Origin: Novosphingobium sp. AP12
Lineage (GTDB): Bacteria; Pseudomonadota; Alphaproteobacteria; Sphingomonadales; Sphingomonadaceae
NCBI RefSeq assembly: GCF_000281975.1
Contig: NZ_AKKE01000121.1
Location: 1 to 64,000 of the forward strand
Direction: 5' to 3'
Length of the DNA stretch: 64,000 nt
Both the position numbers and the translations under genes were made by a program. Below, piece after piece: positions 25,050 to 33,764 of this stretch. The notes under the pieces were generated by a model. It ran no database searches. It saw only the letters and a list, made by a program, of their open reading frames with translations, and was not told the origin of the DNA. Positions within the stretch are counted from its first letter, which is position 1. The number at the start of each line of letters is the position of its first letter.

Positions 25050-25814
25050 TTAGCTTCGACTGAGCTCAAACCTTTCACGCAGGCCATCGAGCGGGCGCAT
25101 TGCGCCGGAGCTGAAGTCCTTCGTCGGCGCCGCCTTCTCGGCGTGCTCCACGTTCCCGGGCTGCATGGTAAAGCAACTCGGACGGTGAAACAGCGCGGCA
25201 TGTTTGTCCGTGTCGGACAAGGTGCGACCATGCGCGACGAGGCCCGCCCACTGGAGCATGCGGGCCGCCTCCTGCGGCGCCCCGGACAGCCCGCCGATCC
25301 AGTCGCGCAGGGTCAACAGCGACTGGCCCGTGAGCGCCTCTGGTTCGGTCAGCATCCCGTCCTGCTCGGTCCAGCGCTGGACCGTGGCGCCGTTGCGGCG
25401 CACTTCGAGGATCCGCTCACCGCGGCACGGATCGCTGACGGCAAAAGTGTATTCGCTCGGCCCCGTGTCTCCCGCATGGGCCGCGGCGAGCACGGCAAGG
25501 TCGTGAAGGTGGGTGCAGTTCGCCTGCTTGTCGCGCCGCGCCGTGACTTCGGCCAGAGGCAGGCCGATGAAGGTATCGCGCAGCACGCGCTCGGCGCCGG
25601 GGCAGGTCGTCCAGGGGATGCGGTCCATGTAGGCGTCGATGCCCGTGACCCGCTCGCCGGCGTGACGAAGCTCGACCACCATTGCGTGCAGGTCGTCCTC
25701 CAGCAGCGCCCGTATCCGGCCGTCGCCGGGTTCGATGCGGATGACGCGCCGATAGCCGGGCACCGTGAACACGTCGGGAACGGCGCAGGCGATCATGCGA
25801 AGCGCCGGGCGCAC
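25050..25814 (-). CDS. DUF2889 family protein
   Basis: This is a 254-residue protein recognised by PGYRRVIRIEPGDGRIRALLEDDLHAM, WTTCPGAERVLRD and the Cys-His stretch NCTHLHDLAVLAAAHA, which are the conserved features of DUF2889 as I recall it. The conserved Cys and His residues suggest a metal or catalytic centre. No activity is established for the family to my knowledge. GTG at 25814 or ATG at 25796 could be the start; neither has a clear ribosome binding site. It is read before the amidohydrolase on the minus strand (gap 57 bases) and diverges from the acyl-CoA dehydrogenase, so a pathway role is likely. Confidence 0.75.
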   Translation of the reverse strand: MRPALRMIACAVPDVFTVPGYRRVIRIEPGDGRIRALLEDDLHAMVVELRHAGERVTGIDAYMDRIPWTTCPGAERVLRDTFIGLPLAEVTARRDKQANCTHLHDLAVLAAAHAGDTGPSEYTFAVSDPCRGERILEVRRNGATVQRWTEQDGMLTEPEALTGQSLLTLRDWIGGLSGAPQEAARMLQWAGLVAHGRTLSDTDKHAALFHRPSCFTMQPGNVEHAEKAAPTKDFSSGAMRPLDGLRERFELSRS

Positions 25815-26141
25815 GGGAGGCCAAAGTCGGGCAATGGACGGATCACCGCGCTCCTCATTTCATGGCTGCACCGGGATAGCGCAGACTATCCTTGTCGCGG
25901 CCCGCTTGCCATACGGCCCCGCCCTCAGAGCCAGCCATCGCATGTGCGATTGCACTCCCCGAACGGGAACTTGCGCCTTGCCCCGCGAGGTGCCGGGGCC
26001 TGCCCGAAAACGCCTTCCGCATCGCGCCCGCGATTGCCGTGGAAGGTGGATTGAACGCCCCTGCGACCTGTGTTCAGGACCGTAGGTGAAGCGCACCTGC
26101 GTAAGCTGAGCCGACAACGATAAGCCCCGGGAAAGTCTGCC
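25815..26141. other. 327-base divergent intergenic region
   Basis: This region separates the DUF2889 gene (minus) from the acyl-CoA dehydrogenase operon (plus) and must contain both promoters. I do not find convincing -35/-10 pairs or a strong palindrome. Several open frames cross it in both directions, but none has a ribosome binding site or recognisable protein. Confidence 0.4.
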
Positions 26142-28325
26142 ATGAACTTCGACCTCACCGACGAACAGGAAATGATGCGCGACACCTTCGCGCGCTTTCT
26201 CGACGAGCATTCCAGCACCGTGCGGGTCCGCAAGGCGCAGGAGACCGATGGCTTCGACCAAGCGCTGTGGAGCGGCCTCGCCGACCTGGGCGCCTTCGCG
26301 ATGCGCGTGCCAGAGGATGCCGGCGGCATGGATCTGGGCCTGTTCGATGCGGCGCTGCTGATGGAGGAGGCCGGCCGCACGCTGGTCTCCGGCCCGCTCG
26401 CCGAAGCGCTGGTCGCGACGAGGCTGCTGGGCCAGCTCGGCGGTCAGAACGACCTGCTCGAAGCAGCGATCGGCGGTGAGACGGTGGTGACCATCGCCAT
26501 GCACGACGTGGCCGACAAGCCGGTGCAGTGGATCGCCGGCGGAGCGGTGGCAAAGGCCGTTGTCGCCCGGCGCGGGTCCGACATCGTGCTGGTGACGGTG
26601 GCCGGCAAGGGCGAGGCAAACCTCGCAACCACGCCGATCGCCGAAATCGACCTCGGCGCCGGTGGGACCACCGTGCTCGCCTCGGGCGAGGAGGCGCTTG
26701 CCCTGTTCGCCGCCGCGCTGGAGGAGTGGAAGCTTTACATCGCCGTCGGCCTTTCCGGCATCGGGCGCCAGGCGCTCAAGATGGCCGCCGAATACGCAGG
26801 CGAGCGCAAGGCCTTCGGCCAGCTCATCGGCACTTTCCAGGGCATCTCGCACCCCCTCGCCGACCTGCTGTGCGACGTGGACGGCGCGAAGTTCCTCGCC
26901 TGGAAGGCCATCCGCGACATCTACGATGCTTCCGACGAAGCGGGCGCGACGATCTCGCTCGCCTACTGGTACGCCTGCGACGCCGCCGCCCGCGCGGTCG
27001 CGCAGGGGCTGCACACCTTCGGCGGCTTCGGCCTGTCGAGCGAGTACGACATCCACCTCTACAACCTGCGCGCCAAAGGCTGGCCGCTGGTCGCCGGCGA
27101 TCCCGCTCTTGCGCTGGAAGAAGCCGGCCGCCGCCTCTACGCCGGTGAAAAGGCCGCCCTGCCCGCCTCCGGCGAAGTCCCGCTCGACTTCGACCTCGGC
27201 GACGAGGCCCGCGCCGTCTGCGCCGAGATCGCCGAGCTGTTCGCCACCAAGGTGACGCCGGAAATGAAGGCGAAGTTCCACTATTCCTGGGAAGGCTACG
27301 TCCCCGAAGTCCACAAGATGCTGGCCGAGCACAGCCTGCTGTTTCCCGGCCTGCCCGAGCACCTCTCGGGCCGCAACATCACGCCCTATGCACGCATCGC
27401 CGCGATGGGCGAGATGGAGCGTCAGGGCTACAACACCCCCGGCGCCAACGTCGCGGCCATGGTCGCGATGATGATCGACAAGTACGGCAGCGACGAACTC
27501 AAGGCCGAGGTTCTGCCGAAGATCACCGGCGGTGACGTGCTGTGCTCGCTGGGCTATTCCGAACCCTCCTGCGGCTCCGACGTCTTCGCCGCGCAGTGCA
27601 AGGCCACGCAGCAGGAAGATGGCTCCTGGCGCATCGACGGCACCAAGATGTGGACCAGCGGCGCCAACCTCTCCAGCTACGTGCTGATGCTCACGCGGAC
27701 CAATCCCGACGTGCCCAAGCACAAGGGCCTGACGATGTTCATCGTGCCGCTCAAGACCGAGGGCGTCACCGTCCAGGCCGTCCACACCTTCCAGGACGAG
27801 CGCACCAACATCACCTTCTACGACGGCGTGGTGATCCCCGATTCGTGGCGCCTGGGCGAAATCGACGGCGGCGTGAAGACGATGAGCGCCGCGCTCGAAC
27901 TGGAACACGGCGGCGGCTTCTCCAAGGTCATGAAGGCGATGATCGAGGCGGCCGAAGCGCTGACCGAGGACCTCGGCATCACCGGCGAAGTGCGCACCCA
28001 GTGCCGCCTCGCCCGCAGCGTCGCGCACCTGTGGATCTCGGACATGCTGACTTACCGCGCACAGTGGTCGAGCGTGGAGAAGAAGCCCAACTTCGGTTTC
28101 GGCCCGATGTCGAAGATGTACTCGTCCGAGAAGTTCCTCAGCGACAGCCGCGACCTGCTCGACCTGACCGCGCCGGTTTCACTGTCCAAGCGCGAAGGGC
28201 CTGCCGGTTTCCTCAACCAGTGCTATCGCCATGCCGCCGGCACGACGATCTACGGCGGCACCAGCGAGGTGCACCGCTCGATGGTCGCCGAACGCGGGCT
28301 GGGCCTGCCGCGCACGCGTGGTTGA
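26142..28325 (+). CDS. Fused two-domain acyl-CoA dehydrogenase (FadE34-like layout)
   Basis: This 727-residue protein is made of two acyl-CoA dehydrogenase units. The N-terminal unit (about 1-340) starts MNFDLTDEQEMMRDTFARFL and has AGERKAFGQLIGTFQGI and a HTFGGFGLSSEYDIHLY segment. The C-terminal unit (about 350-727) carries the family signature LGYSEPSCGSD near residue 470 and ends YGGTSEVHRSMVAERGLGL. A normal dehydrogenase is about 380-400 residues. Actinobacterial steroid degraders use alpha2-beta2 pairs (ChsE4-ChsE5) or a fused form of about 710 residues (FadE34) on side-chain CoA esters, and this gene has the fused layout. The first unit lacks the full signature, so only one FAD/active site per chain is likely (inference). 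It is followed 13 bases later by an enoyl-CoA hydratase. Confidence 0.88.
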   Translation: MNFDLTDEQEMMRDTFARFLDEHSSTVRVRKAQETDGFDQALWSGLADLGAFAMRVPEDAGGMDLGLFDAALLMEEAGRTLVSGPLAEALVATRLLGQLGGQNDLLEAAIGGETVVTIAMHDVADKPVQWIAGGAVAKAVVARRGSDIVLVTVAGKGEANLATTPIAEIDLGAGGTTVLASGEEALALFAAALEEWKLYIAVGLSGIGRQALKMAAEYAGERKAFGQLIGTFQGISHPLADLLCDVDGAKFLAWKAIRDIYDASDEAGATISLAYWYACDAAARAVAQGLHTFGGFGLSSEYDIHLYNLRAKGWPLVAGDPALALEEAGRRLYAGEKAALPASGEVPLDFDLGDEARAVCAEIAELFATKVTPEMKAKFHYSWEGYVPEVHKMLAEHSLLFPGLPEHLSGRNITPYARIAAMGEMERQGYNTPGANVAAMVAMMIDKYGSDELKAEVLPKITGGDVLCSLGYSEPSCGSDVFAAQCKATQQEDGSWRIDGTKMWTSGANLSSYVLMLTRTNPDVPKHKGLTMFIVPLKTEGVTVQAVHTFQDERTNITFYDGVVIPDSWRLGEIDGGVKTMSAALELEHGGGFSKVMKAMIEAAEALTEDLGITGEVRTQCRLARSVAHLWISDMLTYRAQWSSVEKKPNFGFGPMSKMYSSEKFLSDSRDLLDLTAPVSLSKREGPAGFLNQCYRHAAGTTIYGGTSEVHRSMVAERGLGLPRTRG

Positions 28326-28338
28326 TGGGGAAATAAAG

Positions 28339-29160
28339 ATGACCGAAGAAGCGCCGCACCTGCTGACCGAGGAGACCGACGGCATCCTCATCGCCACTCT
28401 CAACCGGCCGGACAAGCTCAACGCCATCAGCCGGGAGATGATGGACGGGCTGACCGAGGCCGTCCTGCGCCTGCGCGAAACGAGCGAACTCAAGGTCATG
28501 CTGATCCGGTCCGCCGGGCGCTATTTCAGTTCGGGCGCGGACCTGCGCGGCGGCAATCGCAACATTCCGTCGCTGGCCAACGTCGCCGCCAACACCGCGA
28601 GCAAAATCCGCGAGAACCACCGCCTCAACCTCAACAACATGCAGCAGTTGTGGGACGAGATGGAGCACGTGGAAAAGCCCATCGTCGTCGCGCACCATGC
28701 GATGTGCGTGGGCGGCGGGCTGGAAATGAGCCTATCGTGCGACTTCCGGCTCGCCGCGAAAAGTGCAGGATACGCCTTCCCCGAGGGGCTGTTTGGCGTA
28801 CTCCCCGCGTCCGGCGGCGTTTCGCGCCTGACGCGGCTGTGCGGCCCGCACTGGGCGCGCTGGCTCATCATGGCGAACAAGCCCGCCAGTGCCGACATGG
28901 CCTTCACCATGGGCCTCGTCCACCAGGTATACGAAGACGAGACGTTCGAGGCTGAAGTCATGGATTTCTGCCGTCATCTCGCCAAGCAGAACGGCGAGCA
29001 GATGGGCGCCGCCAAGGTCGCGATCGACCTCTGCGCAGAAGTCGGCCGCGATTCCTCGCGGCACGTTGAGCGCATGGCCAACAGTGCGCTGATGCTGAAT
29101 CCCGACTACATCAAGGGCATGGAAGCCTACCTCAAGGGCGTGGGCGGCAAGGGCAAGTAA
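28339..29160 (+). CDS. Enoyl-CoA hydratase/isomerase family protein
   Basis: This 273-residue crotonase-fold enzyme would act right after the acyl-CoA dehydrogenase encoded upstream, adding water to the enoyl-CoA. Key stretches are ILIATLNRPDKLNAIS, RYFSSGADLRGG (first oxyanion residue) and AMCVGGGLEMSLSCDFRLA (second). The last is AFPEGLFGVLPASGGVSRL, whose glutamate is the probable catalytic acid/base. The ATG at 28339 has GGGGA about 9 bases before it. Length is typical. It ends the catabolic region. Confidence 0.9.
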   Translation: MTEEAPHLLTEETDGILIATLNRPDKLNAISREMMDGLTEAVLRLRETSELKVMLIRSAGRYFSSGADLRGGNRNIPSLANVAANTASKIRENHRLNLNNMQQLWDEMEHVEKPIVVAHHAMCVGGGLEMSLSCDFRLAAKSAGYAFPEGLFGVLPASGGVSRLTRLCGPHWARWLIMANKPASADMAFTMGLVHQVYEDETFEAEVMDFCRHLAKQNGEQMGAAKVAIDLCAEVGRDSSRHVERMANSALMLNPDYIKGMEAYLKGVGGKGK

Positions 29161-29199
29161 CCGGGCGCCGCGGTCCCACGCCCCTTGCCAACCCGTACG

Positions 29200-29224
29200 C
29201 ATCGGGGCACTCCTTGCCCCGATG
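29200..29224 (+). promoter_or_regulatory. Perfect hairpin covering the start codon of the M16 peptidase gene
   Basis: CATCGGGGCA (29200-29209) and TGCCCCGATG (29215-29224) form a 10-bp perfect stem with the 5-base loop CTCCT. The last three bases of the stem are the ATG of the next gene. It could be the terminator of the upstream operon (no T-run) or a translational block. It also leaves no room for a normal ribosome binding site. Confidence 0.5.
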
Positions 29225-32056
29225 AGAGGTTTCCTGATTGCGACCCTGCTCGTGCTGGCGCCCTTGCCGCTGGCCGCGAAGGACCGACCCGCCCAGAGCG
29301 ACACGGCCTGGGCTTTCGAGCACAGCGACGTTCCGCTCGACCGCGACTTCCGCTTCGGCCGGCTCTCCAACGGGCTGCGCTACGTCATCCGCCACAATGC
29401 CACCCCCGCCGGCACCGGCATCGTGCGTATGGATGTGGAAGCCGGATCGCTGGACGAGACGGAACAGGAACAGGGTTTCGCCCACTTCGTCGAGCACATG
29501 GCGTTCAACGGCTCGGCGCGCGTACCCGAGGGCCAGATGATCCCGCTGCTCGAGCGCGAGGGGCTTGCCTTCGGGGCCGACACCAATGCTTCCACCGGGT
29601 TCGACCGCACGCTCTACAAGCTCGATCTGCCCCGCGCCGACCCGGCCCTCCTCGACACAGCGCTCATGCTGATGCGCGAAACGGCAAGCAACCTGACGAT
29701 CTCCCAGGCCGCGATCGACCGGGAACGCGGCGTGGTGCTCGCCGAAATGCGCGATCGCAACTCGTGGTCGCTGCGCAACACGATCGGCTCGACCAAGTTC
29801 TTCTACCCCGGCGCGCGCTATGCCGAGCGCTTCCCGATCGGCACGACCCAGACCCTGAACGCCGCCACGGCGGCCACCCTGCGTGCCTTCTACGAGCGCG
29901 AATACGTCCCCTCGCACGTCACGCTGGTGATCGTCGGCGACTTCGATGTCGACGCGGTCGAGGCCGGGATCGTGCGCCACTTCAACGACTGGAGCGGCGC
30001 CTCCGCTGAACCCCAGCCGGATGCCGGCCCCATCCTTCCCAAAGACCGGGACCGCGCTGAAATCTATCTCGACCCGGCGCTGGCCGAGCGTGTCACCGTA
30101 CAGCGCAACGGCAAGTACCGGGACGAACCCGACAGCATCGCCCAGCGCCGCGAAGGGCTGCTGCGCTCGATCGGATACGATATCGTCAACCGCCGCCTCC
30201 AGCGTCTCTCGCGCACGGCCGAGCCGCCGTTCCGCGGCGCCGGCTTCGGCACCGGCGATGTGTTCGAGGCAGGGCGATCGACCCGCCTGATCATCGACAC
30301 CGTCGACGGCAAGTGGCGCGCCGGGCTTGACGCGGCCGGACGCGAATACCGGCGCGCGCTGACCTACGGCTTCCAGCTCGGCGAAGTGGCCGAGCAGGTC
30401 GCGCAGATCCGCACGGCGCTCGCCAATGCCGCGGGCTCTGCCGCGACGCGCAGCAACGCCGCGCTGGCGCAGCTGGCGCTCTCGCTTGTCGATGACGAGC
30501 TGGTACCCTCCACCCCGCAGTCCGCCCGCGACCGCTTCGAGGCTTTGGCGCCGCAGATCACGCCGACGGCCGTGCTCGCGGCGATGAAGCGGGAGGCTGT
30601 GGCGCTGGACAAGCCGCTGATCCGCTTCCAGGGGCGGCGGGCACCCGATGGCGGCGAGGCCGCGCTGCGCGAGACGTGGCGCAAGGTCACGCATGCGAAG
30701 ATCGCCCGCGAAACGACCAGCGCCGCCACGCAGTTCGCCTACACCGACTTCGGAAAGCCGGGCGAAGTGGTGAGCGACGCCCGCACGCCCGACCTCGGCA
30801 TACGGGAGGTCCGTTTCGCCAACGGCGTCATGCTCAACCTCAGGAAGACCGATCTCGAAACCGACCGCGTGCGCGTCAGCCTTGCGATCGACGGCGGCGA
30901 CCGGCTCTCCACCCGCGCCAATCCGCTGGCGAGCGAGATGACGCCGTACCTCGACGAAGGCGGCCTTGCCCTGCACAGCCGTGATGATCTCGATTCGATC
31001 CTGGCCGGGCGGACGGTCGGGTTCGGGCTTTCGCGCGGGGCGTCCAGTTTCGATTCGCAGGTCGCCACCACGCCGCGCGATCTCGAACTGCAGCTCCAGC
31101 TGCTCACAGCGCTGGTGACCGCTCCCGGCTACCGGCAGGAGGGCGAGGTGCAGTACCGGCAGCAGATCAACAACTATTTCGCGCAGGCCCGCGCCACGCC
31201 GGGTTCGGCGCTGCAGGCGGACCTCGGCGCGATCCTGTCGGACGACGATCCGCGCTTCAGCCTGCAGAAGGTGGAGGATTACAGGCAACTCACGTACGCG
31301 CGGCTTCAGACGGATATCGGCGACCGGCTGCAACATGGCGCGATCGAGGTCGGCGTGGTCGGCGACATCGATGAGGACCGGACGATCGCCCTCGTCGCCG
31401 CGACGCTGGGTGCCTTGCCCGCGCGCGAACCCGGCTTCCGGGACTACGACGACCAGCCCGCCCGCCCCTTCACCAACGATCGTAAGCCCCGCGTGATCCG
31501 GCATACGGGCCCCGCAGACCAGGCGCTGCTGCGGATCACCTGGCCAACGCGCGATGATAGCGACCCGGTGGAGACGCTGGCCCTCGAGATGCTGGAACGG
31601 GTCATGCGGGTCGAGCTGACCGACCAGCTGCGCGAGGCGCTGGGCGAGGCCTACTCGCCCTCCGCGTCGAGCTATCTTTCGCACGAATGGAAGGGCTACG
31701 GCACGTTCACCGTCAATGCTTCGGTCGAAGTCTCCGAAGTGCCTGCGACCCGCGCCGCGATCCGGCAGGTGGTGAGCGAACTGCGCTCCGCTCCAGTGAG
31801 CGATGACATCCTTCGCCGCGCCCGCCAGCCGCTCGTCGAGGGATTGCAGAACGCGCTCAAGAGCAACGGTGGCTGGATGGCGCTGGTCGACCGCGCCCAG
31901 ACCCAGCCCGATCAGATCGAGCGCTTCGAGCAGGCCAAAGGCCGCCTCCTGGCCCTCACCCCGGCGGACGTTCAGGCGATGGCGACGCGCTACCTCGCGC
32001 CCGATGCCGGGCTCGAGGTGCTGGTACTGCCGGAGGGCGTCGCAGCCCCGAAGTGA
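29222..32056 (+). CDS. Exported M16 family zinc metallopeptidase (insulinase/pitrilysin)
   Basis: This 944-residue protein has a signal peptide (MRGFLIATLLVLAPLPLAA) and the inverted zinc motif HFVEH (His88, Glu91, His92) in FAHFVEHMAFNGS. The third zinc ligand is probably the glutamate in GVVLAEMRDRN about 70 residues on. Four M16 half-domains are spread over the length, as in pitrilysin-type clamshell peptidases; only the first has the zinc site. It probably degrades peptides in the periplasm. The ATG is fixed by the signal peptide but has no ribosome binding site and sits in a 10-bp hairpin. It ends exactly where the convergent gene ends (32056/32057). Confidence 0.9.
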   Translation: MRGFLIATLLVLAPLPLAAKDRPAQSDTAWAFEHSDVPLDRDFRFGRLSNGLRYVIRHNATPAGTGIVRMDVEAGSLDETEQEQGFAHFVEHMAFNGSARVPEGQMIPLLEREGLAFGADTNASTGFDRTLYKLDLPRADPALLDTALMLMRETASNLTISQAAIDRERGVVLAEMRDRNSWSLRNTIGSTKFFYPGARYAERFPIGTTQTLNAATAATLRAFYEREYVPSHVTLVIVGDFDVDAVEAGIVRHFNDWSGASAEPQPDAGPILPKDRDRAEIYLDPALAERVTVQRNGKYRDEPDSIAQRREGLLRSIGYDIVNRRLQRLSRTAEPPFRGAGFGTGDVFEAGRSTRLIIDTVDGKWRAGLDAAGREYRRALTYGFQLGEVAEQVAQIRTALANAAGSAATRSNAALAQLALSLVDDELVPSTPQSARDRFEALAPQITPTAVLAAMKREAVALDKPLIRFQGRRAPDGGEAALRETWRKVTHAKIARETTSAATQFAYTDFGKPGEVVSDARTPDLGIREVRFANGVMLNLRKTDLETDRVRVSLAIDGGDRLSTRANPLASEMTPYLDEGGLALHSRDDLDSILAGRTVGFGLSRGASSFDSQVATTPRDLELQLQLLTALVTAPGYRQEGEVQYRQQINNYFAQARATPGSALQADLGAILSDDDPRFSLQKVEDYRQLTYARLQTDIGDRLQHGAIEVGVVGDIDEDRTIALVAATLGALPAREPGFRDYDDQPARPFTNDRKPRVIRHTGPADQALLRITWPTRDDSDPVETLALEMLERVMRVELTDQLREALGEAYSPSASSYLSHEWKGYGTFTVNASVEVSEVPATRAAIRQVVSELRSAPVSDDILRRARQPLVEGLQNALKSNGGWMALVDRAQTQPDQIERFEQAKGRLLALTPADVQAMATRYLAPDAGLEVLVLPEGVAAPK

Positions 32057-32935
32057 TCACCGTGCGTGGTTGGGCCTCGTCGGTTTGCCGGTCCGCTCAG
32101 CCCAGTCGACGATGAGTTCGTCGTAGAGGTTCTGGTCGATCAGGTCGTACTTCTCGGGGAAGTTGGTGAAGGCGCTCATGGCGCTGGCGACGCCGCCCGT
32201 CTCCATCAGTTCGCGCGCCATCTTGAGATGGTTGACGGCCGCCGAGACCCAGCCCCACCCGGTCGACAGCGTGAACCGAGTATCCGGCAGATTGAAGCCG
32301 AGCGTGCAGACGGGGATCTTCACGTGGGGGATCACCTCGGCCTGCTGCTCCGGCGGCGCGCTGGCGAAGACGATCGCGTCGGCGCCAGCCTCGACGTAGG
32401 CATGGGCGCGGCGGATCGTCTCCTCGATCGAGCCGGTGCCCCCGCCGCCGTTAGCGCTGGTGTAGAGTTCGTCGCAGCGCGCGATGATGACAAGCCCCGA
32501 ATCGCCCCGCGCCTTCACGCCCGCCTCGATCCGGCACTGCATCTCCTCGATCGAGCACAGGCCGTTGACGTGATTGGAGTGCTTGGGATTGACCTCGTCC
32601 TCGACGTGATAACCGGCGATCCCGGCGGCGACATACATCTTCGTCAGGCGATAGGCGTCGGCCACGGTCTCGCCCAGCGTGTCGGCGTCAGCGATGAGCG
32701 GGATGGACATGGCCTGGGCGATGCGACCGGCCTGGTCGATCTGCTCGATCTGGCTGAAGCTGCCGTTGTCCGGCACTGCATAATGGAACGCCGAGCAGGC
32801 ATGGCCGCCCAGATAGGCCGCCTTGAAGCCGACATGCTCGACGATGCGCCCGGTCAGTGCGCTATAGGCTTCGGCGGCGACGAAATGGTCGCCGTTCTCG
32901 ATCAGTGCGCGCAGCTTCTCACCCGGTGTCGGCAT
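32057..32935 (-). CDS. Isocitrate lyase/PEP mutase superfamily enzyme, non-canonical active site
   Basis: This 292-residue TIM-barrel protein belongs to the isocitrate lyase/2-methylisocitrate lyase/PEP mutase group. Its start is PGEKLRALIENGDHFVAAEAYSALTGRIVE. PLIADADTLGE matches the Mg-binding DxD loop and GYHVEDEVNPKHSNH the ExE/Q region. The catalytic KKCGH-type loop is replaced by PKHSNHVNG, so it is neither a classical isocitrate lyase nor PrpB. It may be an oxaloacetate or carboxyphosphoenolpyruvate-type hydrolase or lyase. ATG 32935 has GGGAG 8 bases upstream; an ATG-less extension to 32989 is less likely. It stands alone, apart from malate synthase G at 61829. Confidence 0.8.
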   Translation of the reverse strand: MPTPGEKLRALIENGDHFVAAEAYSALTGRIVEHVGFKAAYLGGHACSAFHYAVPDNGSFSQIEQIDQAGRIAQAMSIPLIADADTLGETVADAYRLTKMYVAAGIAGYHVEDEVNPKHSNHVNGLCSIEEMQCRIEAGVKARGDSGLVIIARCDELYTSANGGGGTGSIEETIRRAHAYVEAGADAIVFASAPPEQQAEVIPHVKIPVCTLGFNLPDTRFTLSTGWGWVSAAVNHLKMARELMETGGVASAMSAFTNFPEKYDLIDQNLYDELIVDWAERTGKPTRPNHAR

Positions 32936-33026
32936 CGCTTCGTCTCCCTCTTTTGCAAGAGGGCTCGCACGGTCGCCGGATGCTGGCAAGCGTGGCCACT
33001 TGGCCCGCGCGGTTATCGGGTGGGCG

Positions 33027-33704
33027 TTACGCTCCCAGGCGCTCCAGCGCCGGGATCAGTTCGTCGAAGTGCCCAATGACGGTTGCCGCGTTCAATTCTT
33101 CGGCCGAGAAGTCGTTGAAGCCGAAGCCGACGACGATGCAGGGCAAGCCCGCCGCCGCCGCCGCCCGGGTATCGTAGGTCGTGTCGCCGACATACGCTGC
33201 CCTGCCCCCGCCGCCGCGTTCCAGCATCAGTTCGATCAGGTCGGGACGCGGCTTGGCGCGGCCGGGGCCGAGCGTGTCGCCGCCGATGACCGTGTAGAAG
33301 CGGTCGGACAGGCCAAGCTCCGCGAAGATCTTCACTGCGAAGCGTTCGAGCTTGTTGGTGACCACCGCGATCCTGACGCCCCTCGCCGCCAGCTCATCGA
33401 GCATCGCCTCGCCGCCCGGGAAGTGCCGAGTCTCAACCGCGATGTTGGCCTCGTAGTAGGCGAGTAGCGCGTCGTGCAGTTCCTCGAACCGCGCGTCGTC
33501 GACCGCGCCGCCCGTGGCCAGCATCGCGTTGGCGAGCATCTTGCGGGCCCCTCCGCTGACGAAGCCGCGCACTTCCTCGACCGGGACCGGGCTCCGGCCC
33601 TCCAGCGAAAGCGCGTGATTCACAGCGTGGGCAAGGTCGCCGAGACTGTCGAGCAGGGTTCCGTCGAGGTCGAAACCGACGATTTCAAAGGGAAATGAGG
33701 TCAT
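33027..33704 (-). CDS. gph: Phosphoglycolate phosphatase (HAD superfamily)
   Basis: This is a 225-residue HAD phosphatase. Motif I is GFDLDGTLLDSLGD (nucleophile Asp about 11), motif II is AVVTNKLERFAVK (Thr/Asn), and the motif III/IV region is KPRPDLIELML with YVGDTTYDTRAAAAAG. A helical cap with SGGARKMLANAML, typical of Gph, lies between motifs I and II. It removes phosphate from 2-phosphoglycolate, a by-product of DNA repair. The start at 33704 is set by homology-like N-terminus MTSFPFEIVGFDLDG; an open frame continues far upstream but is antisense to glmU. It is divergent from glmU with a 60-base gap. Confidence 0.9.
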   Translation of the reverse strand: MTSFPFEIVGFDLDGTLLDSLGDLAHAVNHALSLEGRSPVPVEEVRGFVSGGARKMLANAMLATGGAVDDARFEELHDALLAYYEANIAVETRHFPGGEAMLDELAARGVRIAVVTNKLERFAVKIFAELGLSDRFYTVIGGDTLGPGRAKPRPDLIELMLERGGGGRAAYVGDTTYDTRAAAAAGLPCIVVGFGFNDFSAEELNAATVIGHFDELIPALERLGA

Positions 33705-33764
33705 CCCCGCTGCAGTGGCGGCTTGGTGTGGAAACCGCAACAAATTGCTGGCAGGAGTGGACCC

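Noticed and set aside
25860..28028. Minus-strand open frame of about 722 codons
   Set aside because: It is antisense to the fused acyl-CoA dehydrogenase; no domain recognised.
29132..31684. Minus-strand open frame of about 850 codons
   Set aside because: It mirrors the M16 peptidase, has no family features and is explained by codon bias of the sense gene.
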